A stretch of 64,000 bases of DNA. It comes from JBBSOK01 sp965219125 (GTDB taxonomy: Bacteria; Bacteroidota; Bacteroidia; Flavobacteriales; Flavobacteriaceae). Shown one piece after another: positions 21,764 to 30,330 of this stretch. The stretch spans positions 2,170,001-2,234,000 of the forward strand of contig CBDCMO010000002.1 of assembly GCA_965219125.1 (NCBI GenBank), in the 5' to 3' direction. The notes below the pieces were generated by a model that worked only from the letters and a program-made list of their open reading frames with translations, was not told the DNA's origin and ran no database searches. The position numbers and the translations under genes were made by a program. Each line of letters opens with the position of its first letter. Within the stretch, counting starts at the first letter, position 1.

Positions 21764-23494
21764 ATGCCAAAAAAATTAAATCAATTAGAAGCCACGGCAA
21801 TTTGTGGCAACGATATTAGTTCTTCTTGTTTATATGTTTCAGCTTTAGCAATTTATTATGCCGGCCAATATGCGTGGATTTCACTATTAATGGTGGCGGG
21901 CGTATTATTCCTTTTTCGTAAAATTTATGGCGAAGTAGTTGGGGCATTACCATTAAATGGTGGAGCATATAATGCATTACTTAATACTACCAAAAAATCT
22001 ACCGCTTCCGTAGCAGCTTCTTTAACGGTGCTTTCATATATGGCAACCGCCGTAATTAGCGCGAGTGAAGCAGTAAAATATGCCTACAGTCTTTGGAATG
22101 TCATTCCTATTATTCCAACAACAATTGCCTTATTGGCTATTTTTATGGGCTTGGTAATTATGGGCATTGGCGAATCCAGCAAAGTGGCAATTTTTATCTT
22201 TCTATTTCATTTAACCTCGCTTACCATACTTTGCTCATTTTGTATTTACTTTCTATTTGCAAACGGTTTTGAAACACTAATGGCAAATTTTAATATGCCC
22301 GTTGGTGGAAGCATACCAATGGCATTGTTTTTTGGCTTTTCGGCAGCAATGTTGGGTATTAGTGGTTTTGAAAGTAGCGCAAATTATGTTGAAGAACAAA
22401 AAGCGGGAGTCTTTCCAAAAACGCTTCGGAATATGTGGATTGTTGTAAGTGTTTTCAATCCGTTAATTGCTTTTTTAGCTTTGGCATTAATACCTAGAAA
22501 TGTCGTAGATGCAAACCAAGAAGCTTTGTTGTCCTTTTTAGGAAACACCTCTGGTGGCAGTTGGCTTTCCTTTTTGGTTGGTATAGATGCTGCGCTTGTA
22601 CTAAGCGGCGCGGTGCTTACATCATTTGTTGGCGTTGGCGGATTAATGGAACGTATGGCTTTGGATAGAATTTTGCCAAGCTTTTTACTTGTTCGGAATA
22701 AAAAGAAAAGCCCATACTTTATTTTCATAATTTTCTTTGTGCTGTGTACATCAGTCCTTTTTGTAACCGGAGGCGATTTGGCAGAACTTGCCGGCGTTTA
22801 TACCATTGCATTTTTATCTGTAATGGCTCTCTTCGGAATTGGAAATCTGCTTTTAAAGATTAATAGAAAAAGATTGCCAAGGCCGGAACGCGCAAAATAT
22901 ATTGCCGTGTTTATAGCAATTGGAGCAGTTTTGGCAGCAATTGTTGGGAATATATTTTTAAACCCAAGTTATGTGGCAACGTTTTTTGAATACTTAATAC
23001 CAACCTTGGGTATCGTTTTCTTTATGCTTTATCATAAATATATTTTGAAAGCATCGCTGTACACATTTGACAAGTTTGCGCCTAAAAACAGTAAATTCTT
23101 TCAACGGTTAGTTCAAAGAACCAGAAATAAATTGAATCAAATTGTGGAACAGGAATTTGTGTTTTTCACCAATAACGATAATGTTGAAACTCTGAACAGA
23201 GTAATGCTTTATATTGAAAAAAATGAGCCTACGCGAAGACTAAAGATTGTTTCGGTTGTAAAAGGAAATGAACATGTGGCAGAAAATTTAAAATCTGATA
23301 TTGAAGTATTGGACAGAGCCTATCCAGATATTTTTGTTGAATTTGTTGAAGAAATTGGTGAATTTGGACCAGAAAAAATACAGGAACTTTCCAAACGCTG
23401 GAAAATACCAACCAACTTTATGTTTATTGGCGCGCCCGGCGAGCAATTTCCGTATAGAATAGAAAAGTTGGGAGAGGTTCGGGTAATTATTTAA
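21764..23494 (+). CDS. APC-superfamily permease (amino acid transporter-like)
   Basis: A 576-residue inner-membrane protein with about 12 hydrophobic segments in its first 430 residues and a soluble C-terminal tail of about 140. It opens KKLNQLEATAICGNDISSSC, then LPLNGGAYNALLNTTKKSTA (the PLNGGAY motif of APC permeases), and GISGFESSANYVEEQKAGVF, typical of the family. The substrate is unknown; cation-coupled uptake of amino acids or polyamines is the usual role. The tail (DNVETLNRVMLYIEKNEPTR and following) resembles a USP-like regulatory domain. ATG 21764 is preferred to the upstream TTG at 21731. It ends 3 bases before the convergent gene. Confidence 0.85.
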   Translation: MPKKLNQLEATAICGNDISSSCLYVSALAIYYAGQYAWISLLMVAGVLFLFRKIYGEVVGALPLNGGAYNALLNTTKKSTASVAASLTVLSYMATAVISASEAVKYAYSLWNVIPIIPTTIALLAIFMGLVIMGIGESSKVAIFIFLFHLTSLTILCSFCIYFLFANGFETLMANFNMPVGGSIPMALFFGFSAAMLGISGFESSANYVEEQKAGVFPKTLRNMWIVVSVFNPLIAFLALALIPRNVVDANQEALLSFLGNTSGGSWLSFLVGIDAALVLSGAVLTSFVGVGGLMERMALDRILPSFLLVRNKKKSPYFIFIIFFVLCTSVLFVTGGDLAELAGVYTIAFLSVMALFGIGNLLLKINRKRLPRPERAKYIAVFIAIGAVLAAIVGNIFLNPSYVATFFEYLIPTLGIVFFMLYHKYILKASLYTFDKFAPKNSKFFQRLVQRTRNKLNQIVEQEFVFFTNNDNVETLNRVMLYIEKNEPTRRLKIVSVVKGNEHVAENLKSDIEVLDRAYPDIFVEFVEEIGEFGPEKIQELSKRWKIPTNFMFIGAPGEQFPYRIEKLGEVRVII

Positions 23495-23497
23495 CTT

Positions 23498-24187
23498 TTA
23501 TTCTTTTATAAATTTTTGAACTTTATTTCCTGATTCGGAAGTAACTTCTATAAAGTAAATTCCGTTGGCTAATCCTGATACATCTATATTATTTTGGGAA
23601 TTTATTTTTGATAAAATCAATGTGCCATTAGTTGAATAAATTTTGTAATTCTCAATTAATAAATTATCTGAAGCAATCGTAAGAACATCCCTTACAGGAT
23701 TTGGATAAATTTTAAAGTTGTTTAATTCATTTTCTTTAATTCCTAAAAATGGTGTATTTTGAAAAACCATTCCAAAGCCTGGAAAAGTTTCCATATACAA
23801 TTCAGTGCCACCTCCAATTATTCGCAAGCTCTCTGTAATTGAATCATCGAAATATGAAAAATATTGTTCTTCGAAATTATTATAATTACTATTCTCACAA
23901 TCGTTTGTAGTAACAGTAAAATTTTCATGAAGATATGAATCGTCCGATCCGGTTATATAATTAAAAATACCCGAAAAAGTATTGCATGCACCAATTCCAA
24001 TAAAATTAAAATTTTCGTCAATAGTAATTGAAGGATTCTGTGGCGCACTATTTTTTGATATAAACTGAGTATCACCAAGATCCACAGTAAAGCCTTGCAG
24101 ATACCAAGTTCCAACAATATTGGGATCTTGCGCGAATGTTGGAACGCTAATAAAAATAGCGAAAAATAGGAGTAGAAGTTTTTTCAT
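23498..24187 (-). CDS. Secreted META-like protein with T9SS sorting domain
   Basis: A 229-residue exported protein: signal peptide MKKLLLLFFAIFISVPTFAQ, then a META/lipocalin-like domain (about residues 22-140) with IVGTWYLQGFTVD, ITIDENFNFIGIGACNTFSG and ENFTVTTNDCENSN. A type IX secretion C-terminal domain follows (about 150-229) with YPNPVRDVLTIAS, YKIYSTNGTL and ANGIYFIEV ending in KFIKE. It should cross the outer membrane through T9SS and be anchored or released. The function of the META-like part is unknown. Confidence 0.85.
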   Translation of the reverse strand: MKKLLLLFFAIFISVPTFAQDPNIVGTWYLQGFTVDLGDTQFISKNSAPQNPSITIDENFNFIGIGACNTFSGIFNYITGSDDSYLHENFTVTTNDCENSNYNNFEEQYFSYFDDSITESLRIIGGGTELYMETFPGFGMVFQNTPFLGIKENELNNFKIYPNPVRDVLTIASDNLLIENYKIYSTNGTLILSKINSQNNIDVSGLANGIYFIEVTSESGNKVQKFIKE

Positions 24188-24206
24188 AAGTGCGATATTT
24201 CTAAGT

Positions 24207-24240
24207 TGTTAAAAATTAAAGATATAATTAATTTTTAACA
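24207..24240. promoter_or_regulatory. 13-bp perfect inverted repeat between divergent genes
   Basis: TGTTAAAAATTAA (24207-24219) and its exact reverse complement (24228-24240) are separated by 8 bases. It lies 20 bases before the start of the META-like gene and 89 before the HupE gene; an operator or leader hairpin. Confidence 0.35.
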
Positions 24241-24293
24241 TTTTAGAAACCAATTCAGAATATGTTAGCTGTTCACATTATTTAAATAGTACC

Positions 24294-24302
24294 TATATTT
24301 AC
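24294..24302 (+). promoter_or_regulatory. Candidate -7 element of the HupE-like gene (TATATTTAC)
   Basis: TATATTTAC lies 26 bases before the ATG; it belongs to the TAnnTTTAC variants seen here. No -33 TTG is present. Confidence 0.35.
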
Positions 24303-24328
24303 ACGAATCCCCAAATCCGTAAATTATA

Positions 24329-24907
24329 ATGTCAGATTTTTGGCTATATTTTCAACTCGGCCTTCATCATGTGCTTGATTGGAAAGCGTACGACCATATT
24401 TTATTTCTCGCGGTTTTATGCGCTGCTTACACTTTTGCATCTTGGAAACGCGTTTTGCTTTTGGTGACAATGTTTACAATAGGCCACACGCTATCGTTGC
24501 TTTTGGCGAGTTATGGTGTTGTTTCGGTTTCAAGCAAATTGATTGAATTTTTAATTCCGGTAACAATAATAGCCACAGCAATTTTCAATCTTTTCACGGC
24601 AGGTAAAGAGAAAAAATTAGAAAAACTGAATATTCTTTACATCGTAACCATTTTCTTCGGCTTAATTCACGGAATGGGTTTCGCTTCATTTTTCAATAGT
24701 ATAAATGAAGGAAAAGAGATTTTGCCATTGTTGGAATTCGCACTTGGTATTGAAGCTGCACAACTTAGTGTTGTACTAATAGTATTAATTATTTCGCTGA
24801 TTTTTCAAACCTTGTTCCGCTTCAAAAAGAGAGATTGGGTTTTAGTAATATCTTCGTTAGTTTTGGGTCTCGCGATACCAATGCTCATAAATAATTGGCT
24901 TTTTTAA
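24329..24907 (+). CDS. HupE/UreJ family membrane protein
   Basis: A 192-residue inner-membrane protein with about six hydrophobic segments. It has the HupE/UreJ signatures: LGLHHVLDWKAYDHILFL near residue 10 (paired His and the DHILF motif), TIGHTLSLLLA and GLIHGMGFASFF. HupE/UreJ proteins are Ni2+ or Co2+ transporters, often linked to hydrogenase, urease or B12 metabolism. No nickel or cobalt enzyme gene adjoins, so the metal is open; the B12 uptake locus 4 kb upstream is at most suggestive. It is complete. Confidence 0.88.
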   Translation: MSDFWLYFQLGLHHVLDWKAYDHILFLAVLCAAYTFASWKRVLLLVTMFTIGHTLSLLLASYGVVSVSSKLIEFLIPVTIIATAIFNLFTAGKEKKLEKLNILYIVTIFFGLIHGMGFASFFNSINEGKEILPLLEFALGIEAAQLSVVLIVLIISLIFQTLFRFKKRDWVLVISSLVLGLAIPMLINNWLF

Positions 24908-25083
24908 AAGAGCAATTTAGTAATCAAAATTTCTCCTTTCGCTTTTATAAAATACTTAACAAAGTAATTTTTGTAAAACTGTAACTTACAGTTACTTTCG
25001 CTACAAATTGTTAAAGTGAACTTTTTTCAGAATTTATTGAAAAAACCAACACTTTTCAGCCTGCAACTAATTGAAAATCAACA

Positions 25084-25521
25084 TTGAATACTAAAACAAA
25101 GAAGCAAAGACAATACGACGTGGCTTATCTGCGTATGGCTTTGGAGTGGAGTAAATTGTCCTATTGCGAACGCAGACAAGTTGGCGCACTTATTGTAAAA
25201 GATAAAATGATAATTAGTGATGGCTACAACGGCACGCCAACTGGATTTGAGAATATTTGCGAAGATGATGAAGGTTATACAAAATGGTACGTACTGCACG
25301 CCGAAGCAAATGCCATACTCAAAGTTGCCGCAAGTACGCACGCTTGCCAAGGTGCAACACTTTACATAACCCTTTCACCGTGCAAAGAATGTAGCAAGTT
25401 AATACACCAAGCAGGTATTAAAAGATTGGTTTATTTTGAAGAATACAAAGACACAAGCGGTCTTAAATTTTTAGAAAAAGCAGGCGTAACTATTGATCAT
25501 ATTTCAGATTTAGAAAATTAA
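25084..25521 (+). CDS. dCMP deaminase (CMP/dCMP deaminase, zinc-binding)
   Basis: Deaminates dCMP to dUMP for thymidylate synthesis. The 145-residue protein has the zinc site of the family: HAEANAIL (His ligand and catalytic Glu) near residues 71-78 and PCKEC (two Cys ligands) near 99-103. SYCERRQVGALIVKD and DGYNGTPTG are typical of dCMP deaminases. The start is TTG at 25084; the first ATG (residue 18) would remove the conserved first helix. Its stop overlaps the ATG of the protease gene by one base (TAATG), so the two are coupled. Confidence 0.92.
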   Translation: MNTKTKKQRQYDVAYLRMALEWSKLSYCERRQVGALIVKDKMIISDGYNGTPTGFENICEDDEGYTKWYVLHAEANAILKVAASTHACQGATLYITLSPCKECSKLIHQAGIKRLVYFEEYKDTSGLKFLEKAGVTIDHISDLEN

Positions 25522-27119
25522 TGTCCAATTATAAAAACTATATTCCACTTTACGTTGGTGCCGCGTTGGCGCTGGGCATTTTTGTTGGTTCAAAATTGAA
25601 TTTCAACGATAGTACTGAAAAGATTTTCGCAACCAATTCAAAAAAAGATAAGCTTAACAGATTAATAGACTACATAGATTACGAATATGTAGACAAGGTT
25701 AATACCGATAGTATTGTTGACGTTACGGTAAACGGTATTCTTGAAAATCTGGATCCACATTCTGTTTATATCCCTAAAAGCGAATACGACAAAAATGCTG
25801 ACGATATGCGCGGCAACTTTACTGGCATAGGCGTAAGTTTTTATGTTTACAAAGACACAATTGCAGTTATCAGCCCAATAAAAGGTGGTCCTGCCGAACA
25901 AGCTGGCATTCGTGCTGGCGATAGAATTCTATTTGCGGACGATAATAAATTGTATGGAACGGATACTGCGCGAGACAGCATTTCAAAATATTTAAAAGGA
26001 GAAATAAATAGTAAAGTTCAATTACGGGTTTACAGGCCAAGCACCAGCAAATTGTTGGATCTTAAAGTTAAACGCAAATTGGTGCCGCTTGTAAGTGTAG
26101 ATGCAAGTTATAAATTGACTAAAGATTTAGGTTATATAAAAATCAACCGCTTTTCCGAAACTACGTATAGCGAATTTGAAAAAGCTCTAGACGGCTTAAA
26201 AGATCAGGGAATCAAAGAATTGGTATTGGATCTGCGCAACAATCCCGGCGGATATGTTAGCAGCGCAGAAAAAATTGTTGACGAATTTTTAGCAGACAAT
26301 AAATTAGTACTCATTACAAAAAATAAAACTGGAGAAGTCAAAAAAACATATTCCAGCGGTCGTGGCGATTTTGAAGAAGGCAAATTATATGTTTTAATAA
26401 ACGAGAACACGGCATCTGCAAGTGAAATTGTCGCTGGCGCGTTGCAGGATAATGATAAAGGTACAATCTTGGGCAGGAGATCTTTTGGTAAAGGTTTGGT
26501 GCAACGCGAAATGAGTTTGGGCGACGGCAGTGCAGTACGGTTAACAATAGCCAGATATTATACGCCAACTGGCCGAAGCATTCAAAAACCGTATGGTAAT
26601 GGGAACGAAGCCTATTACAGCGATTACGAAAAAAGATATAGAAATGGTGAGCTTATGCATGCCGATAGTATAAAAGTTGCCGACAGTTTAAGGTATGTTA
26701 CACCAAAAGGCAAAGTGGTATACGGCGGCGGCGGTATAATTCCTGATGTTTTTGTGCCAAAGGATACAAGTGTTGAAAATGAAACAATTCAATACGTAAG
26801 CCGAAGCGGTTTTATGAGCTATTTTATCTTTGAATATTTAGAAAAAAATAGACCAATGTTCAAAAATCTAGCTTTTGAAGATTTCGTAAAATCGTACGAA
26901 GTGACTGATGTGATGATGAAGGATTTTATGGAATACGCAAAATTTGATCAAGCACAAATAGATTTAAAAAGCTATTCGGGGACACTTAAAAAATCTCTAA
27001 AAGCAAATCTTGCACAGCAATTATATGGTCAAAATGGTTTCGAATATATAATGAACCAAGACGACCCAATGATTCTGAAAGTACTGGAACTTGACCAACG
27101 CGCTAAAACTGCGAATTAA
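25521..27119 (+). CDS. ctpA: C-terminal processing peptidase (S41 family)
   Basis: A membrane-anchored periplasmic protease that cleaves near protein C-termini. The 532-residue protein has an N-terminal transmembrane anchor (IPLYVGAALALGIFVGSKL) and a PDZ domain (about residues 85-175, GIGVSFYVYKD, GGPAEQAGIRAGDRILFAD). The S41 protease core has LDLRNNPGG, TASASEIVAGAL (nucleophile Ser) and RRSFGKGLVQ (catalytic Lys); the Ser-Lys dyad is complete. It is translationally coupled to the dCMP deaminase gene, an order common in flavobacteria. Its stop overlaps the end of a convergent small gene by 4 bases. Confidence 0.95.
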   Translation: MSNYKNYIPLYVGAALALGIFVGSKLNFNDSTEKIFATNSKKDKLNRLIDYIDYEYVDKVNTDSIVDVTVNGILENLDPHSVYIPKSEYDKNADDMRGNFTGIGVSFYVYKDTIAVISPIKGGPAEQAGIRAGDRILFADDNKLYGTDTARDSISKYLKGEINSKVQLRVYRPSTSKLLDLKVKRKLVPLVSVDASYKLTKDLGYIKINRFSETTYSEFEKALDGLKDQGIKELVLDLRNNPGGYVSSAEKIVDEFLADNKLVLITKNKTGEVKKTYSSGRGDFEEGKLYVLINENTASASEIVAGALQDNDKGTILGRRSFGKGLVQREMSLGDGSAVRLTIARYYTPTGRSIQKPYGNGNEAYYSDYEKRYRNGELMHADSIKVADSLRYVTPKGKVVYGGGGIIPDVFVPKDTSVENETIQYVSRSGFMSYFIFEYLEKNRPMFKNLAFEDFVKSYEVTDVMMKDFMEYAKFDQAQIDLKSYSGTLKKSLKANLAQQLYGQNGFEYIMNQDDPMILKVLELDQRAKTAN

Positions 27120-27313
27120 TTTTTCTGTTTCGCAGCAATTTTTCGTGACACGGTAAGTATTGACAAAAGTACCAAAGCACAAGCAGCAGCCATAATGCAG
27201 ATAGATGCAATGGCGCTTTCACCTTCAAATAGATGATCAAAATCCAGTAATGTTGCTGTATAAATTATTAATCCCAACGCCAACGCCATTAATATATAAG
27301 TGAATATTTTCAT
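27116..27313 (-). CDS. Small two-helix membrane protein, unknown
   Basis: A 65-residue protein with two hydrophobic helices (FTYILMALALGLIIYTATLL and IASICIMAAACALVLLSILT), an acidic linker (DFDHLFEGES) and a basic tail (RKIAAKQKN). Similar tiny membrane proteins are common in Bacteroidota next to MarC or protease genes; no function can be assigned. Its stop overlaps the stop of ctpA by 4 bases; it follows marC by 51 bp, perhaps in its transcript. Confidence 0.6.
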   Translation of the reverse strand: MKIFTYILMALALGLIIYTATLLDFDHLFEGESAIASICIMAAACALVLLSILTVSRKIAAKQKN

Positions 27314-27364
27314 AACAGTAATTTTTAAAATTTCAAAAAAATATCGAGTAGAATTAATTCTTTT

Positions 27365-27946
27365 TCAATTGAATAATTCTTGAATATTGCTGGTAAATAA
27401 TTTTACCGCAATTGCCAGCAAAATTACACCGAAAATCTTTTCTATTATAGCAATTCCTGCTTTACCTAAAAAGCGCTGCAGTTTCCCCGAAGTTCTTAAC
27501 ACCACAAAAACCACTACAATATTTACAATAATTGCCACTATAATATTTTCGATACTATACTCTGCCCTAAGTGCAAGCAATGTTGTTAAACTTCCCGGCC
27601 CTGCAACTATTGGGAATGCAATTGGAAAGACAGTTGCCATATTAGATGCCCCTTCCTTTTGTTTAAAAAGTGTAACGCCCAATACCATTTCCAACGCAAT
27701 AAAAAAGAGGATGAATGCTCCAGCAACGGCAAATTCATTCACATTAATGCCAATAAGATTTAAAATTTCCTCACCAATAAAAAGAAAAACGGTCATTACA
27801 ATAGCTGCAATAATAGAAGCGCGACCGCTACGAATCTCGCTACTCTTTTCCCGAAGCGAGATAATTACAGGAATACTGCCAATAATATCAATAACGGCAA
27901 AAAGCACCATTGTGGCTGTAGCAATTTCCTTAAAATTAAAATTCAT
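27365..27946 (-). CDS. MarC family integral membrane protein
   Basis: A 193-residue inner-membrane protein with six hydrophobic segments and the family features: FKEIATATMVLFAVIDIIGS at the N-terminus, GAFILFFIALEMVLG, and FPIAFPIVAGPGSLTTLLAL (the PxxAGPG motif) in the middle. MarC/UPF0056 proteins have no firmly established function; an old link with multiple antibiotic resistance was not upheld. It is complete with its own ATG. Confidence 0.9.
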   Translation of the reverse strand: MNFNFKEIATATMVLFAVIDIIGSIPVIISLREKSSEIRSGRASIIAAIVMTVFLFIGEEILNLIGINVNEFAVAGAFILFFIALEMVLGVTLFKQKEGASNMATVFPIAFPIVAGPGSLTTLLALRAEYSIENIIVAIIVNIVVVFVVLRTSGKLQRFLGKAGIAIIEKIFGVILLAIAVKLFTSNIQELFN

Positions 27947-28193
27947 GATGTATTTTTCAGACTACAAAATTACGGTTATTGATTGCTATTTTAATTTTTA
28001 AACGTATTATTTTCTTATCTTCATTTGGAAACATGAAAATCCTCTGGCGCGCTTTTGATAAGCGTGACTAATTTATTTAAGCATTTATTTTATTATTTAA
28101 ATTTCTGTCTTCTCAACATATAGGCAAATTATTCAAAAGAATAATTTCAACCAATTCATCCACAATACCCCAACTTCAAACAACAAAATTGCC

Positions 28194-28201
28194 TAAGTTT
28201 G
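28194..28201 (+). promoter_or_regulatory. Candidate -7 element (TAAGTTTG) before the DUF3109 gene
   Basis: TAAGTTTG lies 5 bases before ATG 28207, which would give a very short leader. It argues against the in-frame start at 28189. No -33 TTG is seen. Confidence 0.4.
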
Positions 28202-28206
28202 TTGCT

Positions 28207-28770
28207 ATGTTTCAAATTGGCAAAACCATCGTTTCCGAAGAGTTAATTGAAAAGGACTTTGTCTGCAATCTTAATGCGTGCAAAGGTGCTTGTTGTATTG
28301 AAGGCGAAGCTGGGGCGCCCGTTACAAAGGAAGAAACAGAAATCCTCAAAAATATATATCCAAAAGTAAAACCCTTTTTACGTGCGGAAGGTATTGCAGC
28401 TATTGAAGCCCAAGGCACTTATATTATGAGTGATTTTGACGAACTAGAAACACCTTTGGTTGAAGGCAAAGAGTGCGCTTATGTAACTTTTACCGAAACT
28501 GGCACGGCAAGTTGCGGGATTGAAGATGCCTTTAACGCTGGCACAATAGATTTTCGCAAGCCAATTTCTTGTCACCTTTATCCCGTTCGCGTACAGGATT
28601 ACAGTGAATTTGCTGCCGTAAATTACCATAAATGGCCAATATGCAGTGACGCTTGTACGTTGGGCGCACAATTAAAAGTGCCGGTTTACAAATTTGTAAA
28701 AGTTGCGCTTATTCGAAAGTTTGGCGAAAATTGGTATGACGAGCTTGAAAAAGTTGCTTCATCTCTATAA
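28207..28770 (+). CDS. DUF3109 family cysteine-rich protein
   Basis: A 187-residue protein beginning MFQIGKTIVSEELIEKDFVC. It has conserved cysteine groups: CNLNACKGACC near residues 20-30, CAY, SCGIEDAF, SCHLYPVRV and WPICSDAC. The pattern resembles the YkgJ/DUF3109 zinc or iron-sulfur-binding families (CxxCxxxCC). The biochemical role is unknown. Start ATG 28207 is chosen because family members begin with this segment and a -7 element lies directly upstream. Confidence 0.85.
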   Translation: MFQIGKTIVSEELIEKDFVCNLNACKGACCIEGEAGAPVTKEETEILKNIYPKVKPFLRAEGIAAIEAQGTYIMSDFDELETPLVEGKECAYVTFTETGTASCGIEDAFNAGTIDFRKPISCHLYPVRVQDYSEFAAVNYHKWPICSDACTLGAQLKVPVYKFVKVALIRKFGENWYDELEKVASSL

Positions 28771-29194
28771 TTTCATCTTTCCGCAGATTTCAAATTGAAT
28801 TTCGAATTGTATTTTTGAAACATTTTTCTACACTAAAATTGAAAATCTGCATTTTGTAGCTTATTAAATAGTCAGACTGTCTATAAATTTTGTTCAAAAA
28901 TAATGTGTGCAAATTGGTTTGATTGTATCACGTTAGAGCCTATAAAACATATAGATTTTAGGCTTATCAACGACAATTATCTATTTTGTTCACAACCTTA
29001 CTTGTTTAATTTAAAAATCTGATATTCAAAGTGATAAGCGTTCTGTTTAACAAAATGATAATAACATTTGTCAAACCAAATGTTGAAAACTTTGTTGAAA
29101 ACCTAAGTCAAAATCTTACTATTTCCGCTTCAAATTTTTTCATATTTGTTAGTCCCAAGTAATAACAGATTTTAATTTTAAAACAAAGGACATA
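28771..29194. other. 424-bp intergenic region before nrdB
   Basis: AT-rich with no convincing gene; a 39-codon frame at 28903-29022 is probably chance. It contains a perfect 8-bp dyad (29063-29084) that may be an operator for nrdB. Confidence 0.5.
29063..29084 (+). promoter_or_regulatory. Dyad upstream of nrdB
   Basis: AACATTTG and CAAATGTT (perfect 8-bp arms, 6-base spacer) lie 110 bases before the nrdB ATG. It is not a recognisable NrdR box; regulator unknown. Confidence 0.3.
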
Positions 29195-30172
29195 ATGAGT
29201 GTAGTTGAACCAATTTTACAAGAGAATAAAAACCGTTTTGTTATTTTTCCAATAAAGCATCACGATATTTGGAAATTTTATAAAGATAGCGAAGCAAGTT
29301 TTTGGACTGCTGAAGAAATTGATCTACACCAAGACCTTCACGATTGGCAAACAAAATTAAATGCTGACGAGCGTTATTTCATCAAACATATTCTTGCATT
29401 TTTTGCAGCTAGCGACGGTATCGTAAATGAAAATCTTGCTGAAAATTTTGTAAACGAAGTTCAATACAGCGAAGCAAAATTTTTCTATGGTTTCCAGATA
29501 ATGATGGAAAACATTCATAGCGAAACGTATTCGTTACTTATCGATACCTATGTAAAGGACGAAAAGGAAAAGGATATGCTTTTTAATGCAATCGAAACTT
29601 TTCCTGCCATTAAGAAAAAAGCAGATTGGGCTTTAAAATGGATAGATAGCGATTCTTTTGCTGAAAGATTAATAGCTTTTGCAGCAGTTGAAGGTATTTT
29701 CTTTAGCGGTGCATTTTGCTCAATTTTCTGGTTACGCAAACGTAGTTTGATGCCGGGATTAACTTTTAGCAACGAACTAATTTCACGTGATGAAGGTGTT
29801 CATGCGGATTTTGCGGTTCATTTACACAATAATCACTTAATTAATAAAGTTCCAAAAGAAAGAATCCGCGAGATTTTGGTAGATGCATTAAATATTGAGC
29901 GCGAATTTATTACCGAATCTTTACCAGTAAGTTTAATCGGGATGAATTCAAAATTAATGACACAATATCTTGAGTTTGTAACTGACAGACTTTTAGTTGA
30001 ATTGAATTGCGAGAAGGAATACAACACCGCAAATCCGTTTGATTTTATGGATATGATTTCGTTGCAGGGAAAGACAAATTTCTTCGAAAAACGCGTTGCC
30101 GAATATCAAAAAGCCGGTGTTACCAATACTGACAAAGAAAGCAACAAGATAAGTTTCGATTCAGATTTTTAG
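29195..30172 (+). CDS. nrdB: Ribonucleoside-diphosphate reductase class I, beta subunit
   Basis: Carries the di-iron/tyrosyl radical cofactor that starts reduction of ribonucleotides. The 325-residue protein resembles the eukaryote-like class Ia small subunits. Metal ligands are seen in DERYFIKHILAFFAASDGIV (Asp, Glu region), FYGFQIMMENIHSETYSLLI (radical Tyr in FYGF; Glu and His ligands in ENIHSE), AAVEGIFFSGAFCSIFWL and LISRDEGVHADFA (Glu and His). The C-terminus ISFDSDF supplies the tail that binds the alpha subunit. nrdA follows after 158 bp. Confidence 0.96.
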   Translation: MSVVEPILQENKNRFVIFPIKHHDIWKFYKDSEASFWTAEEIDLHQDLHDWQTKLNADERYFIKHILAFFAASDGIVNENLAENFVNEVQYSEAKFFYGFQIMMENIHSETYSLLIDTYVKDEKEKDMLFNAIETFPAIKKKADWALKWIDSDSFAERLIAFAAVEGIFFSGAFCSIFWLRKRSLMPGLTFSNELISRDEGVHADFAVHLHNNHLINKVPKERIREILVDALNIEREFITESLPVSLIGMNSKLMTQYLEFVTDRLLVELNCEKEYNTANPFDFMDMISLQGKTNFFEKRVAEYQKAGVTNTDKESNKISFDSDF

Positions 30173-30330
30173 GGACATCATTAAAGCGGGAAGCGAGAAC
30201 TTCCGTAACTAATGAAATAAGAGTTCCACATTTAAAAATAAATTTTAATTAATTGGTATTGTGCAATTTATAAATTGTTCAACAGCTATTTTTTGCTTCA
30301 ATACCCACAAACCTATAATAACCCCGCCCT

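Noticed and set aside
28903..29022. 39-codon frame in the gap before nrdB
   Set aside because: No promoter close by, unusual composition and no recognisable domain; likely chance.
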